Numbered from the stretch's first letter, positions 1 through 6,099 are shown. The stretch is 7,826 bases of DNA from JANNHP01 sp031404455 (GCA_031404455.1 JANNHP010000412.1:1-7826); one strand, 5' to 3'. Notes: generated by a model from the letters alone, not told the origin. Numbers and translations are program-made.

Positions 1-641
1 GTCACGCCGGATCCCGGACTTCCGACGATCGCGCACCGCTCGATCGCGAGCACCGACCCCGCGACGTCGACCACGCTGCCCGGCATCGTCCCGCCCTCGG
101 GGTGCTCGCCGAGCGCGCTCAGCGTCAGACCCCGCACGGCCACGCCGCGCGCACCCCGCACACGAAGCGTCGGGCGCAGCAGTTCGGACTGCCGCACCAT
201 GAGCCGCGATTGGATCACCGCCCGTTCGGCGTCGTCCTTCGCCGCCGCGATCTCCTTCTGGCACGCGTCCCAGACCTGCTGCCGCTCCCGCGGGGTGACC
301 GTCGAGAAGATGGTCGTCGCGTCGGGACCAGCGCCCTCGATCGTGACGGGCTTCGTGACGAGCATCCGCTCCTCGTACGTCCCGGGTCCGATGCGGACGA
401 CGGCGCCTTCGGGTGCGGCGGCGAGCCCGGCGTTCACCGACGTGAACTGCCCCGAACCGTCGAGTGCCACCGTGACGACGACCTCCGCGGCCGCGACGAC
501 CGGTTCGTCGCCGTCGTCGCCCGCGGGCTGCGGCGGATGCGCGCAGGCAGCGGTCGCCGAAGCGAGGGCAGCGGCGAGCGTCAGGAGGCGCGCCCGCGCG
601 ACCGTTCGCACGTCGCGCCCGAGACCATTTCCATCCGGCAT
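1..641 (-). CDS. Exported right-handed beta-helix (pectinesterase/pectate-lyase-like) protein, C-terminus missing
   Basis: The minus strand is open from an ATG at 641 to the window edge, giving 213 residues and no stop. The N-terminus has a basic stretch (R9-R18) and then a hydrophobic segment (about 19-32) ending at Cys33. This is a signal peptide, possibly of a lipoprotein, although TAAC is a poor lipobox. Residues 58-111 match the N-terminus of pectinesterase-like parallel beta-helix proteins: a DGSGQFTSV motif, then GAVVRIGPGTYEER, then a VTIEGAGPDATTI rung. Beta-helix rungs resume at about 158-213 (LRVRGARGVAVRGLTL). Between them lies a charged, probably helical insert (about 117-157, rich in E, K, R, Q and A). 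Known members cleave or bind polysaccharides or simply form scaffolds. The catalytic part is not visible, so activity cannot be assigned. GGAGGG lies 4 bases before the ATG. Codons are strongly G/C-ending, which supports a real gene rather than the plus-strand frames over it. Confidence 0.85.
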   Translation of the reverse strand, partial: MPDGNGLGRDVRTVARARLLTLAAALASATAACAHPPQPAGDDGDEPVVAAAEVVVTVALDGSGQFTSVNAGLAAAPEGAVVRIGPGTYEERMLVTKPVTIEGAGPDATTIFSTVTPRERQQVWDACQKEIAAAKDDAERAVIQSRLMVRQSELLRPTLRVRGARGVAVRGLTLSALGEHPEGGTMPGSVVDVAGSVLAIERCAIVGSPGSGV

Positions 642-645
642 CGTG

Positions 646-651
646 CCCTCC
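646..651 (-). promoter_or_regulatory. Ribosome binding site of the beta-helix gene
   Basis: GGAGGG on the minus strand sits 4 bases upstream of the ATG at 641. The spacing is short, but the match is good and there is no better start nearby, so it fixes the start codon. Confidence 0.55.
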
Positions 652-733
652 GCGTCGCGTGACGAGGCTTCAGTCTTCCGGCCCCGGCCGGGACCGTCAA
701 GGCGCGTGCTGCTCTTGCCCGGTTCGCCCGCGA

Positions 734-844
734 CCCAGGTCACCCCGGTCCGCGCTCGCACGATCCGCCGGGGCCGCCGTTTTCTGCGCGCGCCGCCCCC
801 ACCCGGGAGGTCGATAATCCGGCGCCCCAGACCCCAGGTCACCC
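734..844. repeat. Two copies of CCCAGGTCACCC in the divergent intergenic region
   Basis: The 12-mer CCCAGGTCACCC occurs at 734-745 and again at 833-844, 99 bases apart and in the same orientation. Both lie in the 215-base region between the beta-helix gene and the AlkD-like gene. The second copy ends right at the ribosome binding site of the AlkD-like gene. They could be operator half-sites for a regulator of one or both genes, or a chance match in GC-rich DNA. Confidence 0.4.
813..818 (+). promoter_or_regulatory. Possible -10 element of the AlkD-like gene
   Basis: GATAAT is one mismatch from TATAAT and is a rare A/T-rich hexamer in this GC-rich intergenic region. It lies 38 bases before the ATG at 857, a normal distance for a short leader. 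No convincing -35 hexamer is seen 16-18 bases upstream, so this is a weak call. Confidence 0.3.
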
Positions 845-850
845 GAGGAG
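845..850 (+). promoter_or_regulatory. Ribosome binding site of the AlkD-like gene
   Basis: GAGGAG lies 6 bases before the ATG at 857, which is near-ideal spacing and decides this start. Confidence 0.75.
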
Positions 851-856
851 ACGAAC

Positions 857-1648
857 ATGCCCGCGAAGACGAAGGACCCTCCCGCGCCGAAGCCGAAGAA
901 GGCCCCCGCCGCGCGGATGTCGCTCGCCGAGGCGATGTCCACGCTCGAGAAGGCGGGCGCCGCGCAGACGAGGAAGACGTACGCCCGTCACGGGGTCGAG
1001 ACTCCGATGTTCGGCGTGAGCTTCGCCTTCCTGAAGACGCTCATGAAGCGCATCCGCGTCGACCACGACCTGGCGCTGGCACTCTGGGACACGGGCAACT
1101 TCGACGCGCGGAACCTCGCCGTGAAGATCGTCGATCCCGCGCGCATGTCGACCGCCGATCTCGACCGCTGGGCCGGCGCGCCGTACGCCCGCATGTGCGG
1201 CGGCTACGTGGCGCACATCGCGGCGGAGGGCGGGCACGGGCGCTCGCGCGCCGACGCGTGGATCGCGGCTCGCGACGAGCGCCTGCGCAACGCCGGATGG
1301 ACGCTCGTCGGCGCGCTGGCGATGGTCGACGAGACGATCCCCGACGACTGGTTCGCCGCGCGCCTCGCCGACATCGAGAAGACGATCCACACGGCCCCGA
1401 ACACGCAGCGCTATCTCATGAACAGCGCGCTCATCTCGATCGGCTGCCGGAATCCCGCGCTCAGGAAGTCGGCGACCGCCGCGGCGAAGCGGATCGGAAC
1501 GGTCGAGGTCGATCACGGCCCCACCGAGTGCAAGACCCCCGATGCGAAGGCGTCCCTCGACAAGGCGTGGGCGCACTCCACGTCGAAGGGCTTCGCGAGC
1601 CCCGCCGCCCACGAGCGGTCGCGCGAGTCGATGCGCACGCGCTGCTGA
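857..1648 (+). CDS. AlkD-like DNA alkylation repair protein (HEAT-like repeat glycosylase fold)
   Basis: This 263-residue cytoplasmic protein resembles the DNA alkylation repair (AlkD-like) family. Characterised AlkD excises N3- and N7-alkylated purines using an all-helical, HEAT-like fold. Residues 1-20 form a Lys/Pro/Ala-rich tail, often a flexible DNA-binding extension. The family-like core starts at about 22. It includes the Y42ARHGVETPMFGVSF stretch, the VDHDLALALWDTGNFDARNLA helix pair (68-89), the W105 to A123 segment, and a C-terminal VDHGPTECKTPDA motif (218-230) that I associate with this subfamily. The last 15 or so residues (ASPAAHERSR onward) look non-conserved. I cannot place the catalytic Asp and Trp residues of AlkD without an alignment, so enzymatic activity is unproven. 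The start is fixed by GAGGAG 6 bases upstream. It is probably a single-gene transcript: the next gene is 74 bases downstream, past a small hairpin. Confidence 0.88.
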   Translation: MPAKTKDPPAPKPKKAPAARMSLAEAMSTLEKAGAAQTRKTYARHGVETPMFGVSFAFLKTLMKRIRVDHDLALALWDTGNFDARNLAVKIVDPARMSTADLDRWAGAPYARMCGGYVAHIAAEGGHGRSRADAWIAARDERLRNAGWTLVGALAMVDETIPDDWFAARLADIEKTIHTAPNTQRYLMNSALISIGCRNPALRKSATAAAKRIGTVEVDHGPTECKTPDAKASLDKAWAHSTSKGFASPAAHERSRESMRTRC

Positions 1649-1665
1649 GAGGCCATGACGGCCTC
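1649..1665 (+). terminator. Small hairpin right after the AlkD-like stop codon
   Basis: GAGGCC (1649-1654), loop ATGAC, and GGCCTC (1660-1665) form a perfect 6-bp stem starting at the base after TGA. No T run follows directly (only ACTTTCTC about 13 bases later). It may attenuate or stabilise the transcript rather than terminate it fully. Confidence 0.35.
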
Positions 1666-1722
1666 GGATCGCGGCGCACTTTCTCGGCGCGACGCCGCAC
1701 GCAAGGGGCGGATGATGGCCGC

Positions 1723-4590
1723 ATGAGGTTCTTCGTCCGTCTCTCCGTCGCCCTGTGCGCCCTCCTCGCGCTGACGTTCGCCGCACCGGCGGTCTCCGCC
1801 GGCGAGCCGACGTCCGACTCCGACTACCACGACTGCGCGTTCGACGCCGGTCTCGGGAACGGCGAGTGCCAGCACTTCCTGCGCAATCCGTCGGGTCCGA
1901 CCGACGACCCGTGCTGGTGCGACAAGTGCCGGAACGGGATCACCGGCCAGCGCCACGACGGCCGCAAGATCCCGCCCGGCTGGAACCCGACGCTCTTCGA
2001 GACCGGCGGGATGGACGCCTATCTCAAGCGACACTCCGTCGCCTGGGGCATCACCTGCAGCGAGTGCTACGACAACGAGAAGCCGTGGCCCGACGGCGGC
2101 GCCGGCAACCCCGGCACCGTCCCCGAGAAGGACTTCGCCGGCCGTCCGGCGAAGCAGACGGTGAGGGCGCGCCTCGAGGCCGAGAAGCGCGTCTTCAAGA
2201 AGCGCGACGACGTCGTGCTCGCGTACGGCCGTCACTTCTACGTGGCGACGGACATCGGGGGCCTGAAGGTCCGCACGCCGGGCGGCAGTTCCCGCATGGC
2301 GACGAAGCACGAGTGGCTCCATCTCATGATCGAGCGCGCGGAGTTCGCGCGGCGCGAGTGGGTGCGGAACCTCGGCGAACCGATCGTCATGAAGACGAGC
2401 ACCAAGCGGCCGATCGCGATCTACATGACCGACAAGTTCCGCGACTTCGAGCGGATCGGCGCCGAGTACTTCAAGAACGCGGGGAGCCGCGGGCTGCGCG
2501 GTCCGGTCGCGGAACTCTGCGACAAGATGTGCCTCACCGGCATCACGTTCTCTCTCGAGGAGGCGGGCGACGACCACGAGATGGTCGTCCACCTGCGCCA
2601 CGAGATCTCCCACAGCCTGCTGTCGATGTGGGGCTCGCTCGAGACGCGGCCGAAGTCGATCCCCGTCTGGATGGACGAGGGGCTCTCGCACTGGCTCGTC
2701 AAGACGACCGAGCCGTTCCGGGACGACGTCTTCTACTGCACGGGCGAGGGGCTCGGCGGACCGTCGGGGCGCGGCACCGCCGCAGGCATGCCCGCATGGT
2801 CCGGCAAGGACTGGGAGAAGGACCTCGCGAAGTGGGTGCAGACCGACAAGCTCGGCGCCATCGAGGAACTGCTCGGGAAGACGGTCATCTCCGAGTTGAA
2901 AGAGCACGACCAGAAGCGCGCCTGGAGCTGGTTCGACGTGTGCCTCTCCGAGTGGCGCGAGCCGTTCGTGAAGGTGCTGGCGGCGCTCCGGAAGGAGAAG
3001 GACGTCCGCGCGGCGTTCACCGAGAGCCTCGGCTGCACGCCGGAGATCTTCGACGAGCGCTGGCGCGACCGCGTGACCGGCAAGCGCAAGTCGATGGCGC
3101 CGACGTCCGCCGACCTCGAGCCCGAATCGGCCGACGCGCCGGGCGCGCGCGACAGGAAGGCGATCAGCGCCGAGACGGACCCGAAGAAGCTCGCGTACAA
3201 GATCCGTCAGCTCGGCGAGATCACGGACAAGCGGACGATCCCGGTCGTCGTCGACGTCATCGCGCAGAACCTCGACCTGCCGCGCGAGACGGCGCTCGTC
3301 ACGCTCTACGCCGTGAAGGACCCGGCGTGCCGCGAGGCGATGTGGAACTACGGCCTCTCGCACCCGGACGGCATGGTCCGGGCGTACGTCGCGCGCGTCT
3401 GCGGCCGGCTGCGGCTCGACGCCGCACTTGCGAAACTCGTGGCGCAGCTCGACGACCGCAACTGGTACGCGCGTGCGGAGGCCGCCATCGCGTGCGGCAC
3501 GATGAAGGACGTCAAGGCGATGCCGGGGCTCCGCAAGATCGTCACCTCCGACCCGTCGGAGAAGGCGCGCGTCGCCGCGATGGACGCGCTCGCGATGTAC
3601 GGCGAGGACGCCCAGACCGCGGTGCCGCTCGTCGCGAAGCTGCTCGACTCGTCGCAATGGCAGCTCCGCATCGCCGCGGCGCAGGCACTCGGCGGCATCG
3701 GCTCGATGGAGGGCGTCGAACCGCTCGTCGCGCGGTTCGAGAAGGAGCCGACCGGCCGGATCGCCGACGACGTCTACCAGGCGCTGAAGACGATCTCCCG
3801 CGACGACCTCGGCCGCAAGGCCGAGAACTGGCGCACGTGGTGGGACCGCGAGAAGGCGTCGAGCCGCGGCGGCCTGCCGAAGCGCCCGCCGCCGCCCGAC
3901 GAGCGGGAGGCGAAGAAGGGCCCCGACCCGAACGACCCGCGCGCCACGAGCGCCCCCGGCGTGCCCGCGCCGTTCTTCGGCGTGGAGATCTACTCGAACC
4001 GCGTCGCGTTCGTCTGCGACACGTCGGAATCGATGCTCGAGCTCTTCACCCCCGACCCCGCGGCGGCGAAGGCGCTGTCACGCGAGTACACGGGGACCAA
4101 CAAGCTGTCGATCATGAAGCAGGAGGTCGCCCAGGCTCTGGCCGGTCTCGATCCGCGATCCCACTTCAACCTCATCGTCTTCGGCACGCAGATCCGGTCG
4201 TTCAAGCAGAACCCGGTGCCCGCGAGCGCGGGCAACATCGAGCAGGCGACGGGCTTCCTGCGGTCGCTCTCCGCCCAGGGCGAGACGAACTACTACGACG
4301 CGCTGAAGGCAGCTCTCGACCTCGGCGACGCTCCGGACACGAACGCCGACTTCAAGGCGACGCCGGACACGATCACGTTCCTGACCGACGGCCAGCCGAC
4401 CAAGGGCGACATCCTCGACGCGGACGTCATCCTCGAGTGGTACACGGGCCTCAACCGCTACGCGCGCGTCAAGACGCACACGATCACGTTCGGCGTGATC
4501 AACGTGGACACGCCCTTGCTGAAGGCGATGGCCGAACGCAACGGTGGCCGCTTCACGATCGTGCCGGAGCGGAAGGCTACGATTCGCTAG
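1723..4590 (+). CDS. Exported zinc metalloprotease (gluzincin-like) fused to HEAT repeats and a vWA domain
   Basis: The product has 955 residues. Residues 1-26 are a clear signal peptide (MRFF, hydrophobic core, AVSA cleavage site), which places the start at 1723. Ribosome binding is weak (only AAGGGGCGG about 11 bases upstream). Residues 38-115 are Cys-rich (C38, C49, C64, C66, C69, C112, C115), possibly a metal site or disulfides. Residues 145-450 look like an MA-clan (gluzincin) peptidase: H293-E294-I-S-H297 is the HExxH zinc motif, and E319 in WMDEGLSHW is the likely third ligand, 22 residues on. Residues 485-710 are helical HEAT-like repeats, clearest at 575-665. A Pro/Lys/Asp-rich linker spans 715-750. 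Residues 755-945 are a vWA domain with MIDAS residues D766-x-S768-x-S770, T855 and D889. No C-terminal anchor is visible. A plausible role is extracytoplasmic proteolysis with protein binding through HEAT and vWA, but substrate and pathway are unknown. In-frame sequence upstream to about 199 is non-coding overlap. Confidence 0.92.
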   Translation: MRFFVRLSVALCALLALTFAAPAVSAGEPTSDSDYHDCAFDAGLGNGECQHFLRNPSGPTDDPCWCDKCRNGITGQRHDGRKIPPGWNPTLFETGGMDAYLKRHSVAWGITCSECYDNEKPWPDGGAGNPGTVPEKDFAGRPAKQTVRARLEAEKRVFKKRDDVVLAYGRHFYVATDIGGLKVRTPGGSSRMATKHEWLHLMIERAEFARREWVRNLGEPIVMKTSTKRPIAIYMTDKFRDFERIGAEYFKNAGSRGLRGPVAELCDKMCLTGITFSLEEAGDDHEMVVHLRHEISHSLLSMWGSLETRPKSIPVWMDEGLSHWLVKTTEPFRDDVFYCTGEGLGGPSGRGTAAGMPAWSGKDWEKDLAKWVQTDKLGAIEELLGKTVISELKEHDQKRAWSWFDVCLSEWREPFVKVLAALRKEKDVRAAFTESLGCTPEIFDERWRDRVTGKRKSMAPTSADLEPESADAPGARDRKAISAETDPKKLAYKIRQLGEITDKRTIPVVVDVIAQNLDLPRETALVTLYAVKDPACREAMWNYGLSHPDGMVRAYVARVCGRLRLDAALAKLVAQLDDRNWYARAEAAIACGTMKDVKAMPGLRKIVTSDPSEKARVAAMDALAMYGEDAQTAVPLVAKLLDSSQWQLRIAAAQALGGIGSMEGVEPLVARFEKEPTGRIADDVYQALKTISRDDLGRKAENWRTWWDREKASSRGGLPKRPPPPDEREAKKGPDPNDPRATSAPGVPAPFFGVEIYSNRVAFVCDTSESMLELFTPDPAAAKALSREYTGTNKLSIMKQEVAQALAGLDPRSHFNLIVFGTQIRSFKQNPVPASAGNIEQATGFLRSLSAQGETNYYDALKAALDLGDAPDTNADFKATPDTITFLTDGQPTKGDILDADVILEWYTGLNRYARVKTHTITFGVINVDTPLLKAMAERNGGRFTIVPERKATIR

Positions 4591-4607
4591 CGACGTTCAC
4601 ACGTCGC
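4590..4607. terminator. Hairpin between the convergent protease and small basic protein genes
   Basis: GCGACGT (4590-4596), loop TCAC, and ACGTCGC (4601-4607) form a perfect 7-bp stem. It overlaps the last base of the protease stop codon and lies 30 bases past the stop of the convergent gene. Symmetry and position suit a bidirectional terminator, but there is no T tract on either side. Confidence 0.45.
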
Positions 4608-4636
4608 CTGCGAGTCGTCAAACGGTCCGAGCGCTG

Positions 4637-4966
4637 CTACTTCCGCGTCGCGACGACAGGCGTCTCCGCCTCGGGCGCAGGCGGAAGCGCGCGGAACGCG
4701 GTGATCACGTTCGTTCGGATCGCGGCCTCGAGCTCGGCCGTCGCCTCGGGCGCCGGCTTCGAACGCGCGCCGTGAGCCGTCATCCACGCCACGACGGACG
4801 CCCGGACCTCCGGATGCGTCGCGACGGCGCGCGGCAGCGGGTCGCTGGCGCTTCCCGTGGTGATGCGCCACTGTCCGGTGGCGGCGTCGAGGCGATCGAG
4901 ATTGACGGTCGCTCGCCAGCGCTTCGGGGCCTTGGGCTTGGTGGTCTTCGCTTTGGGCTCGGTCAT
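4637..4966 (-). CDS. Small basic protein of unknown function
   Basis: This gene of 109 residues starts at ATG 4966. I do not recognise the family. Residues 1-17 are Lys/Pro-rich (MTEPKAKTTKPKAPKRW). The central part (about 18-70) reads as a small folded unit with W17, W32 and W60, including RATVNLDRLDAATGQWRI and a helix around HPEVRASVVAWM. The C-terminus is Ala/Pro/Glu-rich. There is no signal peptide or membrane segment, so it is likely cytoplasmic, perhaps nucleic-acid associated given its basic tail. Codons are strongly G/C-ending in this frame, which argues for a real gene over the overlapping plus-strand frames. A longer form from TTG at 5017 is possible but unlikely. No Shine-Dalgarno is seen; a dyad sits directly before the ATG. 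It diverges from yaiI. Confidence 0.68.
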   Translation of the reverse strand: MTEPKAKTTKPKAPKRWRATVNLDRLDAATGQWRITTGSASDPLPRAVATHPEVRASVVAWMTAHGARSKPAPEATAELEAAIRTNVITAFRALPPAPEAETPVVATRK

Positions 4967-4967
4967 G

Positions 4968-4986
4968 GGTACGACATTAGCGTACC
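4968..4986. repeat. Inverted repeat next to the start codon of the small basic protein
   Basis: GGTACG (4968-4973), spacer ACATTAG, and CGTACC (4981-4986) form a perfect 6-bp dyad with an A/T-rich spacer, one base from the ATG at 4966. In the minus-strand transcript it would form a hairpin just before the start codon. As DNA it could be an operator in the yaiI divergent region. Confidence 0.4.
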
Positions 4987-5023
4987 GGCCGAGATTCTCC
5001 CCGGCATGCCCGAGCAAGGGTCG

Positions 5024-5061
5024 TTCCCGAGCCTGGGGAAGGTGCCGGAGGCGCTACCTTC
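5024..5061 (+). promoter_or_regulatory. yaiI leader with alternative hairpins and a hidden ribosome binding site
   Basis: Two hairpins share bases. TTCCC (5024-5028) can pair with GGGAA (5036-5040). GAAGGT (5038-5043) can pair with ACCTTC (5056-5061). The second stem ends exactly at the GTG start (5062), and its loop holds the only good ribosome binding site, GGAGG (5047-5051). The two stems exclude each other at 5038-5040, as expected of a translational switch. No ligand can be inferred. Confidence 0.35.
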
Positions 5062-5517
5062 GTGCCCGTGCAGATCCATGTCGACGCCGACGGTTGCCCC
5101 GTCAAGCAGGAGATCTACCGCGTCGCGAAGCGCTATGCGCTGGTCGTCCAGGTCGTCGCGAACAAGTGGATGGAGACGCCGGACGACCCGCTCGTGCGGA
5201 TGGTCGTCGTCACCGACGGGTTCGACGCCGCCGACGACTGGATCGTGGAGCACGCGGCGGCGGACGACGTCGTCGTGACCGCAGACATCCCTCTCGCCGC
5301 TCGGTGCCTCGCAAAGGGCGCGCGAGTCCTCGGGCCGAAGGGCCGTCGCTTCACGGACGACGACATCGGCGGCGCGCTCGCTTCCCGCGCGCTCGCCGCC
5401 CACCTGCGCGAGTCCGGGCTGATCACCGGAGGTCCGGCTCCGTTCAAGGACCGCGACCGCTCGCAGTTCCTCCAGGCGCTCGACGCGGCGATCCAGGAAG
5501 GCCGGCGAAAACGCTGA
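5062..5517 (+). CDS. yaiI: YaiI/YqxD family (UPF0178) PIN-like protein
   Basis: This 151-residue cytoplasmic protein has the usual length for the UPF0178 (DUF188) family. The hallmark N-terminus VDADGCPVK (7-15) follows the first strand and supplies D8 and D10. GFDAADDWIVE (53-63) and VVVTADIPLAARCLAKGARVL (70-90) are the other family signatures, with D75 in the TADIPLA motif. The family is predicted to have a PIN-like nuclease fold, with the conserved Asp residues as a possible metal site, but its substrate and role are not established. The start is GTG 5062, with GGAGG 10 bases upstream. GTG 5068 (protein starting at QIHVDADG) is nearer the usual family start but would be 16 bases from that site. 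The gene stands alone, divergent from the small basic protein gene, and its leader can fold over its ribosome binding site. Confidence 0.93.
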   Translation: MPVQIHVDADGCPVKQEIYRVAKRYALVVQVVANKWMETPDDPLVRMVVVTDGFDAADDWIVEHAAADDVVVTADIPLAARCLAKGARVLGPKGRRFTDDDIGGALASRALAAHLRESGLITGGPAPFKDRDRSQFLQALDAAIQEGRRKR

Positions 5518-5518
5518 C

Positions 5519-5540
5519 GCGGATGACGCACCGAATCCGC
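5519..5540 (+). terminator. Hairpin after yaiI
   Basis: GCGGAT (5519-5524) and ATCCGC (5535-5540) form a 6-bp stem with a 10-base loop, starting one base after the yaiI stop. No T tract follows, so termination is only suggested. Confidence 0.3.
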
Positions 5541-5553
5541 CGCGTCCGTTCCG

Positions 5554-5606
5554 CGCGACGAAACTCGCGGCGCCGAATCGTCCGCGACGAGCCTGGTTCG
5601 CGACGA
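5554..5606 (+). repeat. Three copies of the octamer CGCGACGA
   Basis: CGCGACGA occurs at 5554-5561, 5583-5590 and 5599-5606, in one orientation within 53 bases of non-coding DNA between yaiI and the RRM gene. An inverted GAATC/GATTC pair (5605-5616) abuts the last copy. This could be a protein-binding cluster upstream of the RRM gene, or chance in GC-rich sequence. Confidence 0.3.
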
Positions 5607-5643
5607 ATCGAGATTCCGCGCAGATGGAACGTACGCAAGTGCG

Positions 5644-5681
5644 GGGGATCGTCTACGCAGTCCCCTCCTCGTTCTCGGGGA
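5644..5681 (+). promoter_or_regulatory. RRM gene leader with competing hairpins
   Basis: TCCCC (5661-5665) can pair with GGGGA on either side: 5644-5648 (12-base loop) or 5677-5681 (11-base loop). Only one stem can form at a time. The segment lies about 100-140 bases before the RRM start, in an unusually long leader for this compact window. It might sense temperature or bind the RRM protein itself, but no known RNA family is recognised. Confidence 0.28.
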
Positions 5682-5702
5682 ACATCGTTCGTCCACGTGC
5701 GC

Positions 5703-5714
5703 GGTCACCTGACC
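5703..5714. promoter_or_regulatory. Palindrome GGTCACCTGACC upstream of the RRM gene
   Basis: GGTCA and TGACC flank a 2-base spacer in perfect dyad symmetry. The site contains GGTCACC, also present in both copies of the repeat before the AlkD-like gene. It is operator-like by symmetry only. Confidence 0.3.
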
Positions 5715-5781
5715 TGCACATCGCTGGTGCCTGAGCGGATCGATGTCACATACATCGGCGCCGGTTGAAATGGATGACGAA

Positions 5782-6093
5782 ATGGGTACGAAAGCATTTG
5801 TCGGCGGCCTCGCCTGGGCCACGACGGGCGACTCGCTCCGCACGGCGTTCGAGCAGTGCGGCACGATTCTCGAGTGCAAGGTCGTCGACGACCGCGAGAC
5901 CGGCAAGAGCCGCGGTTTCGGGTTCGTGACGTTCGCCGACGAGGCGACGTGCAAGAGCGCGATCCAGACGATGAACGGCGCCATGGTCGACGGTCGCGCG
6001 ATCCGCGTGAACGAGGCCGAGAACAAGCCGAAGTCGAGCGGCGGCGGCGGTGGTGGCGGCGGCGGATACGGCGGCGGCAACAGCCGCTGGTAG
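5782..6093 (+). CDS. Glycine-rich RRM-domain RNA-binding protein
   Basis: From ATG 5782 the product is 103 residues: one RNA recognition motif followed by a glycine-rich tail. The RNP2 motif (KAFVGGLAW) starts at residue 4 and RNP1 (RGFGFVTF) is at 44-51; both keep the aromatic residues that stack on RNA bases. The tail has nine consecutive Gly codons (6040-6066), then YGGGNSRW. Small RRM-plus-Gly proteins are known in cyanobacteria and several other bacterial phyla; some are cold-induced RNA chaperones. That role is inferred here, not shown. In-frame ATGs at 5743 and 5770 would add 13 or 4 residues. I prefer 5782 because the fold begins right after it and the upstream codons end mostly in A/T, unlike the gene. 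No start has a clear Shine-Dalgarno. Strong hairpins follow the stop. Confidence 0.93.
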   Translation: MGTKAFVGGLAWATTGDSLRTAFEQCGTILECKVVDDRETGKSRGFGFVTFADEATCKSAIQTMNGAMVDGRAIRVNEAENKPKSSGGGGGGGGGYGGGNSRW

Positions 6094-6099
6094 TCCCCG

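Noticed and set aside
199..1722. In-frame open extension upstream of the protease gene
   Set aside because: It runs antisense through the beta-helix gene and over the AlkD-like gene, has Arg/Pro-rich composition typical of wrong-frame GC-rich DNA, and the signal peptide fixes the true start at 1723.
839..1786. Minus-strand open frame opposite the AlkD-like gene
   Set aside because: Arg-rich shadow; the plus-strand frame has a good ribosome binding site and family motifs.
1513..3657. Long minus-strand open frame opposite the protease gene
   Set aside because: Arg/Val/Asp/Leu-rich wrong-frame translation with no domain; the plus strand has a signal peptide, zinc motif and MIDAS in one continuous frame.
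1755..4775. Second long plus-strand frame overlapping the protease gene
   Set aside because: Arg-rich frameshift shadow with no recognisable motif. It runs past the real stop, through the terminator-like hairpin and into the convergent gene.
4967..5017. TTG start giving 17 extra residues to the small basic protein
   Set aside because: The rare start codon lacks a ribosome binding site, and the frame crosses the dyad; ATG 4966 is simpler.
5743..5781. Longer RRM protein starting at ATG 5743 or 5770
   Set aside because: Possible, but the added codons end mostly in A/T and precede a complete RRM; no ribosome binding site supports them.
5133..6080. Minus-strand open frame spanning yaiI and the RRM gene with a poly-Pro start
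   Set aside because: The proline run is just the reverse complement of the Gly tract, and the frame crosses two well-supported plus-strand genes.
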